A stretch of 64,000 nt of DNA from CAZVVT01 sp964630595 (lineage in GTDB: Bacteria; Chlamydiota; Chlamydiia; Chlamydiales; VFKH01), in the NCBI GenBank assembly GCA_964630595.1, contig CAZVVT010000001.1, positions 310,001-374,000 on the forward strand, given 5' to 3'. The notes under the pieces were generated by a model that was not told the origin of the DNA, made no database searches, and worked only from the letters and a program-made list of their open reading frames with translations. Of the stretch, positions 16,562 through 25,298 are shown piece by piece (within the stretch, counting starts at the first letter, position 1; each line of letters opens with the position of its first letter). The translations under genes were made by a program, and so were the position numbers.

Positions 16562-17824
16562 ATGAATAAACGCCGTGTCGTCATTACCGGAATGGGGCTA
16601 GTCTCCTGTTTCGGCTCAGATACCGACAAGTTCTATGCCAAATTATTGGCAGGAGAAAGCGGAGTTACCGCCATTGATCAATTCGACTGTTCAGATTGGC
16701 CTACCCGCTTTGCTGCCTCCATTAAAGAACTCGACGTCAACATCGATGACTACATGGACAAGAAGCAGGCGCGCCGCTTCGACCCCTTCATTCGCTATGC
16801 GATGATCGCCAGCAAAAAAGCACTGGCCTCCGCTGGCCTCACCAATTTCGACAACCTCGATAAAAAGCTCATCGGCGTGCTCGTCAGCTCCGGCATGGGC
16901 GGCATGACCGTTTTTCATGACGGCGTAATCACGGTGCACGAAAAAGGCTACCGTCGCTTAACCCCCTTCTTCGTTCCCTACATCATCACCAACATGGCTC
17001 CTGCTATGGTGGCGATCGACTTTGGATTCATGGGCCCCACCTATTCGATTTCAACAGCCTGTGCGACAGCGAACTACTCCATTCTGCAAGCGGCGCGCCA
17101 TATTCAGGCGGGCGAAGCCAATATTATGTTGGCAGGCGGCACAGAAGCGCCCATGAACACAACGGGCGTGGGCGGTTTCGTTGCGTGCAAAGCGTTGTCT
17201 GAGCGCAATGATGCCCCCACAAAGGCCTCCAGGCCTTGGGATAAGGGACGCGACGGTTTTGTGATGGGCGAGGGCGCAGGCGTCATCGTACTAGAAGAGC
17301 TCGAACACGCACTCAAGCGCGGCGCACCGATTCTCGCTGAATTCATGGGCGGAGCCACAAGCACCGATGCCTACCATATGACAGAGCCTCGCCCTGACGG
17401 CCTGGGTGTACGCATGTGCATTGAGAAGGCCGTGCAAGAAACGGGCCTGCCCAAAGAGCGTGTGAACCACATCAATGCGCACGCTACCTCTACTCCTGCT
17501 GGAGATCTCGCAGAAGTGCGCGCCATCACCTCTTTCTTTGGACCGCACAGTAAAAACATTTCGATCAACTCGACAAAATCGATGATCGGCCACTGCTTGG
17601 GCGCTGCGGGAGGCATTGAAGCCATTGCCGTTATCAAGGCGATCCAAACAGGCAAAGTTCACCCCACGATCAATTTAGAAAACCCCGAAGAAGAAATTGC
17701 TGCGCTGCATGTCCCCACAAAAGCGGAAAACTTGGATGTCGACATTGCTTTGTCGAATTCGTTTGGTTTCGGTGGGCATAACTCCGTCATCGCCTTCGGA
17801 CCCTACAGGAGCAAACGTACATGA
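16562..17824 (+). CDS. fabF: FabF, beta-ketoacyl-ACP synthase II
   Basis: 420 residues. Condenses malonyl-ACP with acyl-ACP in fatty-acid elongation. The catalytic triad is visible: Cys167 in SISTACATAN, His307 in NAHATSTPAGD and His344 in KSMIGHCLGAAG, with the usual GFGGHN near the C-terminus. The full thiolase fold length is present. Its stop overlaps the ppa start as ATGA. Order rsfS-fabF-ppa-ldh resembles CT769-CT773 with the intervening mutT absent. Confidence 0.96.
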   Translation: MNKRRVVITGMGLVSCFGSDTDKFYAKLLAGESGVTAIDQFDCSDWPTRFAASIKELDVNIDDYMDKKQARRFDPFIRYAMIASKKALASAGLTNFDNLDKKLIGVLVSSGMGGMTVFHDGVITVHEKGYRRLTPFFVPYIITNMAPAMVAIDFGFMGPTYSISTACATANYSILQAARHIQAGEANIMLAGGTEAPMNTTGVGGFVACKALSERNDAPTKASRPWDKGRDGFVMGEGAGVIVLEELEHALKRGAPILAEFMGGATSTDAYHMTEPRPDGLGVRMCIEKAVQETGLPKERVNHINAHATSTPAGDLAEVRAITSFFGPHSKNISINSTKSMIGHCLGAAGGIEAIAVIKAIQTGKVHPTINLENPEEEIAALHVPTKAENLDVDIALSNSFGFGGHNSVIAFGPYRSKRT

Positions 17825-18498
17825 CCCGCGACGACCATATTCGCATGAACCTCTTTTACCGCTCACACCCCTGGCACGGCGTGCCTATGGGCGATAACGC
17901 TCCTGAAGTGTTGACCTCCTATATCGAGATCGTTCCCACCGACGCAATGAAGTATGAGCTCGATAAAGAGACGGGCATTCTCAAAGTCGACCGCCCGCAG
18001 AAGTACTCCAACATCTGCCCCGCACTCTACGGTCTGATCCCGCAAACCTATTGTGGCAAGAAAGTGGGTGAGCTGTGCGGACAGAAGCTCGGCAAAAAGG
18101 GCATTATCGGCGACGGTGATCCCCTTGACATCTGCATCTTGTCGGAAAAGCGCATTGAACGCGGAGACATCCTTGTCGATGCGATTCCTATCGGTGGATT
18201 CCGTACCGTCGACAAGATGGAAGCCGATGACAAGATCATCGCCGTTTTAAAAGGCGACTTAGTCTACGGGCAAATTCAGACGATCCAACAATGTCCTCCC
18301 AATTTGATTGAGCGCCTGCGCCACTATTTCCTCACCTATAAAGACTGTCCCGGCGAGTCGAACGAACGGCACATGGACATCAAAGCTGTGTATGGCCGAG
18401 AAGAGGCGCACGAGGTCATCGAAGCTGCTACTCAAGATTACCGCGAAACCTTCCCTGAGATTTGGTCGCAATACCAACATCTGCGAGGGACCAAATGA
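17821..18498 (+). CDS. ppa: Soluble inorganic pyrophosphatase (family I)
   Basis: 225 residues, somewhat longer than the ~175-residue bacterial form because of an N-terminal extension (NLFYRSHPWHGV) also known in chlamydial enzymes. Hydrolyses PPi and pulls biosynthetic reactions forward. The metal-binding signature DGDPLDICIL is present, with downstream DKIIAV and a late KDCPG. ATGA overlaps on both sides (fabF, ldh) indicate coupled translation. Confidence 0.94.
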   Translation: MTRDDHIRMNLFYRSHPWHGVPMGDNAPEVLTSYIEIVPTDAMKYELDKETGILKVDRPQKYSNICPALYGLIPQTYCGKKVGELCGQKLGKKGIIGDGDPLDICILSEKRIERGDILVDAIPIGGFRTVDKMEADDKIIAVLKGDLVYGQIQTIQQCPPNLIERLRHYFLTYKDCPGESNERHMDIKAVYGREEAHEVIEAATQDYRETFPEIWSQYQHLRGTK

Positions 18499-19571
18499 AG
18501 CTGAAAGAACACTCCTTTCCCGGCGGGAAAAAACTCATTGAGGCAACCGATTCGTCCAGTGGGCTGCACGCTTTCATCGGCATTCATGACACGACTCTCG
18601 GCCCTGCTTTAGGCGGAACTCGCATCTGGGCGTATGAGAAAACAGAAGATGCGATCTTCGATGTCTGCCGCTTGGCAGAAGGGATGTCGTACAAGTCTGC
18701 GCTGGCGGAAACGGGTTTTGGCGGCGGCAAAAGCGTCATTATCGCAAAGCCGGGGCAGAAGAGTGATGCGCTCTTTCACGCCTTTGGCAAAGCGGTAGAC
18801 TCTCTCGGCGGTGAATACATCTGCGCTGAAGATGTGGGCAGCACCTCTGCCGACATGATGATCATTCGCCAAGTGACTCCCTATGTTGCCGGACTTCCAG
18901 TAAAGCAGGGCAGCGGCGATCCTGGCCGCTTCACAGCGTACGGCGTCTATCTCGGCATTAAAGCGGTTGCAGAGCACCTGTGGGCCAGCTCCTCTCTCTT
19001 TGGCAAACGCGTAGCGATTCAAGGGCTCGGCAGCGTCGGTTCGCGAGTAGCTGAGTGGCTCTTCTGGGAGGGTGCTGAGTTAATACTCTCCGACATCGAC
19101 CAAGAAAAGGCTGCAAAACTGGCGCAACACTACCAAGCGCGTCTCGCCTCTCCTACAGAGATCCTCACCGTGGAGTGCGATATTCTCTGTCCTTGTGCTA
19201 TGGGCGGCGCCATTAGCACAGAGGTCATTCCTCACATTCGAGCGAAAGCGATTGCTGGTGCGGCCAACAACCAGCTGCTACGTCCTGAACAGGATGGCCA
19301 GCTCCTACTCGAACGCGGCATCCTCTATGCACCGGATTTTGTGATCAATGCAGGAGGCGTCATCAACGTAGCCTCCGAGCTCCACCCGGACCGGTATAAT
19401 GCTGGAAAAGCGATGGAACTGGTCCGCAAAAGCAGCGACACGCTTCTTGCTGTTCTACGCATGGCGGATGAACGCACCATTCCCACTGGAAAAATGGCCA
19501 TTGAACTCGCCAAAGACCGCATTGCGCATGGTTTCGGCAAACGCACCGTGGGTGTATACTATCCCCAATGA
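18495..19571 (+). CDS. ldh: Leucine/Glu/Phe/Val-type amino-acid dehydrogenase
   Basis: 358 residues from the ATG at 18495, which overlaps the ppa stop (ATGA); an earlier start at 18462 would be inside ppa. NAD-dependent oxidative deamination of branched-chain amino acids. Evidence: GPALGGTR, ETGFGGGKSVI (active-site lysine region), the Rossmann motif IQGLGSVGSRVAEWL, and GAANNQL followed by APDFVINAGGVI. It corresponds to CT773. In an intracellular bacterium it may feed branched-chain keto acids into lipid primers; that is inference. Confidence 0.93.
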   Translation: MKLKEHSFPGGKKLIEATDSSSGLHAFIGIHDTTLGPALGGTRIWAYEKTEDAIFDVCRLAEGMSYKSALAETGFGGGKSVIIAKPGQKSDALFHAFGKAVDSLGGEYICAEDVGSTSADMMIIRQVTPYVAGLPVKQGSGDPGRFTAYGVYLGIKAVAEHLWASSSLFGKRVAIQGLGSVGSRVAEWLFWEGAELILSDIDQEKAAKLAQHYQARLASPTEILTVECDILCPCAMGGAISTEVIPHIRAKAIAGAANNQLLRPEQDGQLLLERGILYAPDFVINAGGVINVASELHPDRYNAGKAMELVRKSSDTLLAVLRMADERTIPTGKMAIELAKDRIAHGFGKRTVGVYYPQ

Positions 19572-20347
19572 GACTCATCGGCTATTCCATCTCGAAAAAG
19601 GTCAACAATAAGGAGCTCTTCGCTGCGTTAAAAGAGGCGAATGAAGATCCTGCTTGGATCCGCGACGTTGTGCACATCGGCAGAGACAAAGAGGGCGATA
19701 TCTTCGTCTTCCCCTTTGGTGCAGTGGTGATTTGGGGCCTGGAGCAGGCTCAAGAGTTGGGCTGGATCCAGCGCCTACACCCTTTTCTCGATGGCGTGAT
19801 GGCCAAGCCCGATACCGAGCGTTTCACCTTCACGACCGGCACTGCCGCGCAAATCCGCCAGGATGAGGTGACTCTGCCCTACCCTTCCGCGATGAACAAA
19901 CTCGCCGTCTCCTACGCCATCGCTCAATCGCTCAAGCTAGCCATCTTCGAAGAATCGATCCGCGCCACCATCACAAAAACGGAATACCTACCCAAAGAGC
20001 TGAAGAAGAAGGGGCGCATTTCGCTTTCTCGCAAAGAGATTTCTAAAACGATCGGCGGCCTCTTCGTCGAGCGCAACTCCGTTAACCTTCACACTGACAT
20101 CCTTGACACTCCCGAAGTCTTCTGGGAGTTCCCTGAACACGATGCTCTCTACCGCATGACGGCGCAGTACCTCGACCTCAACCCGCGCGTCAACGTCCTC
20201 AACCAGCGCCTCAACATCGTGAAAGAGCTTCTCGACGTTCTCGTCACGGAGCTCAACCACCTTCATACCGCACGCCTCGAATGGGTCATTATCGTCCTCA
20301 TTCTCTTCGAGGTGATCATCGGAATCTCACGCGAAGTGCTCCACTAA
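19568..20347 (+). CDS. RMD1/YagE (DUF155) family membrane-tethered protein
   Basis: 259 residues. The DUF155 pattern is clear: a DxDGDIFVFPFGAVVIWG-like strand (here EGDIFVFPFGAVVIWG), a helical middle with SVAIAQSLKL-type helix and ARLEWVIIVLILFEV, ending in a single C-terminal transmembrane helix at about 237-256. Eukaryotic relatives (Rmd1, RMND1) sit in mitochondria and support translation or sporulation; the bacterial role is unknown. It overlaps ldh by 4 bp and ends the rsfS operon. Confidence 0.88.
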   Translation: MRLIGYSISKKVNNKELFAALKEANEDPAWIRDVVHIGRDKEGDIFVFPFGAVVIWGLEQAQELGWIQRLHPFLDGVMAKPDTERFTFTTGTAAQIRQDEVTLPYPSAMNKLAVSYAIAQSLKLAIFEESIRATITKTEYLPKELKKKGRISLSRKEISKTIGGLFVERNSVNLHTDILDTPEVFWEFPEHDALYRMTAQYLDLNPRVNVLNQRLNIVKELLDVLVTELNHLHTARLEWVIIVLILFEVIIGISREVLH

Positions 20348-20388
20348 CCGGTAGTGCTAAACCCTTAAATTCGCGTATAGGAAGGGGT

Positions 20389-21816
20389 ATGAGTGGCGAT
20401 ATCTTTGTCTCACAAAAGCCCCCTTCAGCAGATGCATCTTCCCCTGTGTCTATGGATCCGGGGCTGCGCGAAGAGCTGCACCGAGTACGTCAGGCAGCGG
20501 CGGCTTTGCGCGCACAACAAGGGGCGGCCAGACCCCTCGCTGAGGAGCTGGAACATGAGGCCATTTTTGGCTCGACTCTTGCGGCGGTGGCAGAGGTACT
20601 CCCCGTAGGGGAAGTGGCCGTTGGCCTGGCTCATTCTGCGAAGATTTGGCAGGGCGCTTCGGTAGTTGAGCGGCTGATGCTCGTGGGCGATGTAGCCTTG
20701 AGCTCCATGGATACCGCTTCCATGTCCATGACTGCATCGGCAAAAGTGGCGCCCCATATTGCGCATCTGGCTTTCAATATGGCTACGGGCTTTTTGGCGC
20801 TCGTTGTTTCCGCCATACAATCGGTGATCTCCATCATCGAAATCGCCCAACACCAAGAGCAACGAAAGGCCTTCCGAGCGGGTTTTGAGGGACTCCAAGG
20901 AACAGAGCGCGCCTTCAAATTAGCCGAACTTGTCTCTGCAAGGGCGTCGGAATTGGAAGCTGAAGTTGCGCGTCGACGCCGTCTTGTACAGCCGGGGGTG
21001 TTCAACCGCTTTGCAAACCACTTTGAACTATGGCTGGCCCGCAGCCACTTTGGCGAACAAGAAGCCGATGCCCTCAAAGAGGCACGTGAAATCCTGAAAG
21101 CAAAGGCTGAACTCTCTTCCATCACTAACCCTAAAGAACGACGAGCGAGAAAAAAAGAGCTCGATACAAAAGCGCTCAAATGGGCTCAAGAATTTGAAAG
21201 GGCTATGGGCTCTGATCAAAAAATGGAAGTAGCTGACTGCATCTCCCACCTACTGACCTTTACCGCTGCTCTCATCACCACCATCGCGCTCTTTGCGACC
21301 ATCAAGTTTTGGGGGCCGGTTGTATTGGCTCTCACCGTATTGGCCACCATCATTGCCATCACACGCGCTCTTATCAAATACTGGAACTCAAGCACTCCAC
21401 AAGGCACTCTCGACACCGCTGCGCAACTGCTCACGGATTTTGTACTCAAAACAGATAAATCCAAACGCGATCAACTCGCCACCGCCTTCGGCTGCTACCT
21501 GCCCTCCCACTTCTCTGAGAAGCAGAAAGTTGCTCACATCAGCCACCACCTCACCTCTATGGTGAACCGCGACAGTGCCACCCAAAAGCTCTTCACCGAC
21601 AAAGTGGTGAAAACCATCCTCGGCCGCAAGGAAAAACGGCTCTTCTCCGCCAAAAAAGCGCAAAAGCAGCAAAAAGACATCGAAGCCTTCTTCCGCAATC
21701 TCATCGCCTCCATGCGCACCACCAACCAAGAGATCTTCGACCGCTACGCAGCTACCCTACCCACGGCTGAAAAGTTGGCCGTCGAGTTCCTCAAGGACCT
21801 TGACACCGCCGCCTAG
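20389..21816 (+). CDS. Inc-like membrane protein with bilobed hydrophobic domain, unknown family
   Basis: 475 residues from the ATG at 20389 behind GGAAGGGG. There is no classical signal peptide; the N-terminus is Ser/Pro/Ala-rich. One hydrophobic segment lies at about 128-152. A paired (bilobed) segment of about 43 residues at 287-329, with a short central break (KFWGP), is followed by a basic helical C-terminus. Bilobed hydrophobic domains are the hallmark of chlamydial inclusion-membrane proteins, so a type III-secreted Inc-like role is possible. No enzymatic motif is seen. Confidence 0.7.
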   Translation: MSGDIFVSQKPPSADASSPVSMDPGLREELHRVRQAAAALRAQQGAARPLAEELEHEAIFGSTLAAVAEVLPVGEVAVGLAHSAKIWQGASVVERLMLVGDVALSSMDTASMSMTASAKVAPHIAHLAFNMATGFLALVVSAIQSVISIIEIAQHQEQRKAFRAGFEGLQGTERAFKLAELVSARASELEAEVARRRRLVQPGVFNRFANHFELWLARSHFGEQEADALKEAREILKAKAELSSITNPKERRARKKELDTKALKWAQEFERAMGSDQKMEVADCISHLLTFTAALITTIALFATIKFWGPVVLALTVLATIIAITRALIKYWNSSTPQGTLDTAAQLLTDFVLKTDKSKRDQLATAFGCYLPSHFSEKQKVAHISHHLTSMVNRDSATQKLFTDKVVKTILGRKEKRLFSAKKAQKQQKDIEAFFRNLIASMRTTNQEIFDRYAATLPTAEKLAVEFLKDLDTAA

Positions 21817-21840
21817 CACAAGAGACAATGGTGCCCTCCC

Positions 21841-22050
21841 ATGGGCACCAAAACCCTTATTATCCTCATCCGCTTCTGGCAATTGGGCCTCTCCCCCTTT
21901 CTGGGCAAAAACTGCCGCTTCTACCCCTCCTGCTCCGAGTATGGCCTTCAGTGCGCTCATCTCTATCCTTGGTGGAAAGCCTCCTATAAGACCCTCTGGA
22001 GGGTTTTGCGCTGCGGTCCCTGGTCGAGGGGGGGCTACGAAGCCCCTTAA
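21841..22050 (+). CDS. yidD: YidD, membrane protein insertion efficiency factor
   Basis: 69 residues, normal for the family. An amphipathic N-terminal helix is followed by the diagnostic CRFYPSCSEYGLQCAHLYPWW block and WRVLRCGPWSRGGYEA. YidD assists YidC/Sec-dependent insertion of inner-membrane proteins. It stands between two lineage-specific genes rather than next to rnpA/yidC. A hairpin overlaps its stop codon. Confidence 0.95.
   Translation: MGTKTLIILIRFWQLGLSPFLGKNCRFYPSCSEYGLQCAHLYPWWKASYKTLWRVLRCGPWSRGGYEAP
22031..22046 (+). terminator. GC-rich hairpin at the yidD stop, possible terminator
   Basis: GGGGCT-ACGA-AGCCCC forms a six-pair GC stem with a tetraloop covering the last codons of yidD. 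The following sequence TTAATCTCTCATT is only moderately T-rich, so termination is plausible but not certain. Confidence 0.45.
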
Positions 22051-22085
22051 TCTCTCATTAACACAGCCTTGCCATACTTCCTCCT

Positions 22086-24683
22086 ATGTCAAACGCACCT
22101 GCACTCACTTTAGACCTTACCCGCTCACGCTGGCCTGAGCTTGAGAACAAACCTGCATTCGATAAGCGCGTCAATAATCGCGTCGCAGCGGCCGTTGCTT
22201 TTATTTTCACCGCCCTTTCCGCTGGCGGTGCCGTAGCCATTGGCCTAGCTCTGACTGCCACAGCCGCTGTCATCATCGGCTCTTTCGCCACGTGCGGTGT
22301 GATTGCTGTCGTCACTCTCGTTCTCGGCGTCATTCTCGTTGTGCGTAAAGAGTTCTGGAATGACCCCGCCTACCGCCTCGAGCAAGAACAGAGACTCGCT
22401 CATCACTTTGTCGAAAATAACCTCTCTCTTGCACAGCTCACCGCGCAAGATACACATCACCTCATCGACAACGTTGATCTTAACATCTTGCTACGCCAGC
22501 AACTGACGAAGACCCCTCTTCATACGTTCGTTGCGCGCCATGGTAGTGCCAACCTACTCAGAGTTGCCGATGACGCTCTCAAATCCGAAATGGCTGCGAA
22601 ATTCGATGCGAACGTTCCTCTTGCAAGCATTGATCTCGTCTCTCCTTTCGTCGATCAAGCAGCCCTTTTCCAGCGCCTCTTAGCAGAACTTCCTCAAGGA
22701 TATGTAGCTCTTTCCTCGCGCTACCCAGCTCTTGTGCAGCGCGCTGATGCAGATGCTCTCTCACGGCACTTCTTCGCTTGCGATATGGCAAACGGTCTTT
22801 CCTGGATGGACATCTCTGCACGCAATAGCCGCCGCGACATTTGGCCCACAGATCCAGCCATTTTTGAGCGTTACAAACGGGAATTCTCTCTCTTTGCCGC
22901 AACCACCGAAGAAGGTTGGCTGTCCCTCCACGCTCGCCACAGCACAGATTACGCCTATCTTCAGTTAGACCCAGCGCTCATTGCCACAAACATTCTCTCC
23001 CGCGAAAACCCTGCCTTGAGCTTTGAGGAATTTGTCGCACGCAACGGAACAGAAGTTCTTGCCACTCTCCCCGATTCCTCTGTCCACAAGCGTCTGCGCG
23101 CGCAATTCGCCACTAAACCGTATGGCGAAATGGTTCACTCCACCCTCGCTGCAGCACGCACTCATTTAGGGATCAACGACGCCTTCATCTCCGCTGTGAT
23201 GAGCCAGGAAGTCCTTTCTTTAACCCTCCTACAGTTGCTGGCAAAACATGGCACAGCTCTCAGTGATGTACTCTGGACTCCCGCTAATAAAGTGCTGTTG
23301 CAACAAAATTTTGCAGCAGAAAAGGCCTCCATTACACCGCGCCAACTCGTTGACCTCCGCCCTGTTTGGGAAAGCTTCGGCGCTCTTTGGCTCATCGAAT
23401 TTGTGGAACGCACAGCGGCCGAACCTATTTCTTCTCTGATGCGTGACTATCCCGCACTACGAGGAACACTGCAGGGTCCTGCCATTACAGCGCGCTTGGT
23501 ACGCGAAGCAAAAACCGTTCCTTCCCTTGCCGCTTTCCGCGCCCTATTTGCTGATCGCCCCTTTACCTGGGGCATTCTCCCTTCCAATCACCCGGAGGTG
23601 CTACGTCTTTCCCTCAATGCGGTTGATACCTATCTCGGCGCGTCGCCGGACAGAGACTATGCAGAGGCACATTGCCCCTCGATTCGAGCGCTCATCGACA
23701 AAGCACGCACTGGCGACAGTGAAGCCTTGCGCAAAAAAATGACTGAAGATGACCGTTCTAACCGTCAATATAGAGAGAAAGAGACTACCATTCGGGCAAG
23801 CTACGCTGACCGAAAGGGCAGCGTGCGTTCACGCTGCGAAGAGCGTATAAGCACAAAACGTTCTCAGCAGGACTCCATCAGATACCGCTACCAATCTTTG
23901 ATCTCGGCTAAAAGTGCTGAAATCGCCGGTCACGAACGCGTTCTCGAGACCCTGGCTGCATTTGCGCGCGAAGAGGCCGAGCTGAAGCGCCAGAAAAGCG
24001 CTCTTGCCGCAGCCATTGCCCAGACCGATGCGGAATTGCAGAGACTGCCTAGCCCTGAGAGAGTAGCTGCTGAGCAAGCCCGGCTGCGGCCTCTTATTGA
24101 CAAATGCGATCGCCACCTTGCAACCTTGGATGTAGCTTTGCGAGTCAAACGCGGCGTACCCGTCACAGGGCTAGCAGGAGTAGCCGAGCAGAGAAATGCC
24201 ATCGCCGAGTTAGAAGGACAGCGTAGCGAAGAAGAAACGCGCCGCAACCGCTACCAACGAGAGCTGGATGCAGCTCAAGCAACCCCAGCAAAAGCCGCCG
24301 AACTCAGAGGAAGGCGCGATCAGTTGACTCGTCAACTCCACACCTTGCCTGAAAGACCCACCACAACTCTCTCGGCAACTCTATTCACTTTAGGCACCCT
24401 AGGTGTTGCGGCACTGAAAGCCTCTGCTGAAGCTGAACGGAGTCGTTTGCAAGAAGCTCAACGAAGAGAGGAGGCTGAGTGCGAATCTCATATCGCCTCA
24501 TTGAATGCAGGAAAAGAGACCGAGATCGCTGCGCTTGATCGAGAGGAAAGCTACGCCTTAAGTTTGGAGCGCAGCTCGCTAAAGGTTGCCCTGGAAGGTT
24601 CAGACGAGGTCTATCGAGCAGCGCAGGAATCCCTAACCCGTACTCTACGGGAAGATCTCGCCAACTTGAAAACTCGCATTTAA
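22086..24683 (+). CDS. Large Inc-like protein: bilobed membrane domain, helical repeats, C-terminal coiled coil
   Basis: 865 residues, no named domain recognised. A continuous hydrophobic region at 33-86 splits into two lobes, as in inclusion-membrane proteins. The middle (about 100-540) has degenerate repeats with a recurring F-x-x-x-x-A-R-H/N-G or LLAKHG pattern (LHTFVARHG, SFEEFVARNG, LQLLAKHG). The last 300 residues are highly charged coiled coil. This layout would suit a secreted protein anchored in the inclusion membrane with a cytosolic coiled-coil arm. A CATACT hexamer lies 9 nt before the ATG, and no ribosome site is evident. Confidence 0.75.
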   Translation: MSNAPALTLDLTRSRWPELENKPAFDKRVNNRVAAAVAFIFTALSAGGAVAIGLALTATAAVIIGSFATCGVIAVVTLVLGVILVVRKEFWNDPAYRLEQEQRLAHHFVENNLSLAQLTAQDTHHLIDNVDLNILLRQQLTKTPLHTFVARHGSANLLRVADDALKSEMAAKFDANVPLASIDLVSPFVDQAALFQRLLAELPQGYVALSSRYPALVQRADADALSRHFFACDMANGLSWMDISARNSRRDIWPTDPAIFERYKREFSLFAATTEEGWLSLHARHSTDYAYLQLDPALIATNILSRENPALSFEEFVARNGTEVLATLPDSSVHKRLRAQFATKPYGEMVHSTLAAARTHLGINDAFISAVMSQEVLSLTLLQLLAKHGTALSDVLWTPANKVLLQQNFAAEKASITPRQLVDLRPVWESFGALWLIEFVERTAAEPISSLMRDYPALRGTLQGPAITARLVREAKTVPSLAAFRALFADRPFTWGILPSNHPEVLRLSLNAVDTYLGASPDRDYAEAHCPSIRALIDKARTGDSEALRKKMTEDDRSNRQYREKETTIRASYADRKGSVRSRCEERISTKRSQQDSIRYRYQSLISAKSAEIAGHERVLETLAAFAREEAELKRQKSALAAAIAQTDAELQRLPSPERVAAEQARLRPLIDKCDRHLATLDVALRVKRGVPVTGLAGVAEQRNAIAELEGQRSEEETRRNRYQRELDAAQATPAKAAELRGRRDQLTRQLHTLPERPTTTLSATLFTLGTLGVAALKASAEAERSRLQEAQRREEAECESHIASLNAGKETEIAALDREESYALSLERSSLKVALEGSDEVYRAAQESLTRTLREDLANLKTRI

Positions 24684-24710
24684 TGAACGAAAAATGCGAC
24701 AAGCACAGGG

Positions 24711-25298
24711 GTGCAGGTACTATCGGATACCCCCTATATTGCCGTCATTAAAGACTTCCTCACACCGGAAGAGTGCTCACACTTTGTCGAACTAGGCCGG
24801 CAAAAAATTGCCCCTTCCACCGTCATTCATCCAGAAACGGGCCTCTCCACCTTCAACTCTGCAAGAACGAGCAAGTCCACTTGTCTCGACCGCTACACTC
24901 CCCTTTCTATACGAGCCTTAGAGGAGCGCATTGCCGCTTTCACCAATACCCATGTCTACCAAGGAGAGCCCTTTCAAATCGCTCACTATGACGTAGGTGA
25001 GCAGTACCACCCTCACTTCGATTTCTTTGAAGAGCATTTAGATACCCCCGTCACCCGGCTCAGCCAAAGCGGACAGCGCACCCATACTCTCATTCTCTAC
25101 CTGAATACAGTGACCGAGGGCGGCGAAACACACTTTCCCAAATGCGACCTAAAGATCAAACCCGAGATCGGCAAAGCCCTGCTCTTTAAGAATTTGGCTG
25201 ATGGAGCTCTAGATCGGCAAACACTGCACGCCTCTCTACCCGTCATTCAAGGCGAAAAGTGGATCCTTACCAAATGGATCCGCCAGCGCAATTACTAG
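24711..25298 (+). CDS. 2-oxoglutarate/Fe(II) oxygenase, prolyl 4-hydroxylase type
   Basis: 195 residues, GTG start. The double-stranded beta-helix residues are all present: iron ligands His102-x-Asp104 (YHPHFDFF) and His173 (TLHASLPV), and the 2OG-binding Lys183 (GEKWILTKWI), with HTLILYLN and GGETHFP between. This matches the catalytic domain of prolyl 4-hydroxylases (P4Hc) without the eukaryotic peptide-binding domain. The substrate is unknown; bacterial relatives act on EF-Tu or secreted peptides. It is convergent with the gene at 25295 (4-bp overlap). Confidence 0.9.
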   Translation: MQVLSDTPYIAVIKDFLTPEECSHFVELGRQKIAPSTVIHPETGLSTFNSARTSKSTCLDRYTPLSIRALEERIAAFTNTHVYQGEPFQIAHYDVGEQYHPHFDFFEEHLDTPVTRLSQSGQRTHTLILYLNTVTEGGETHFPKCDLKIKPEIGKALLFKNLADGALDRQTLHASLPVIQGEKWILTKWIRQRNY

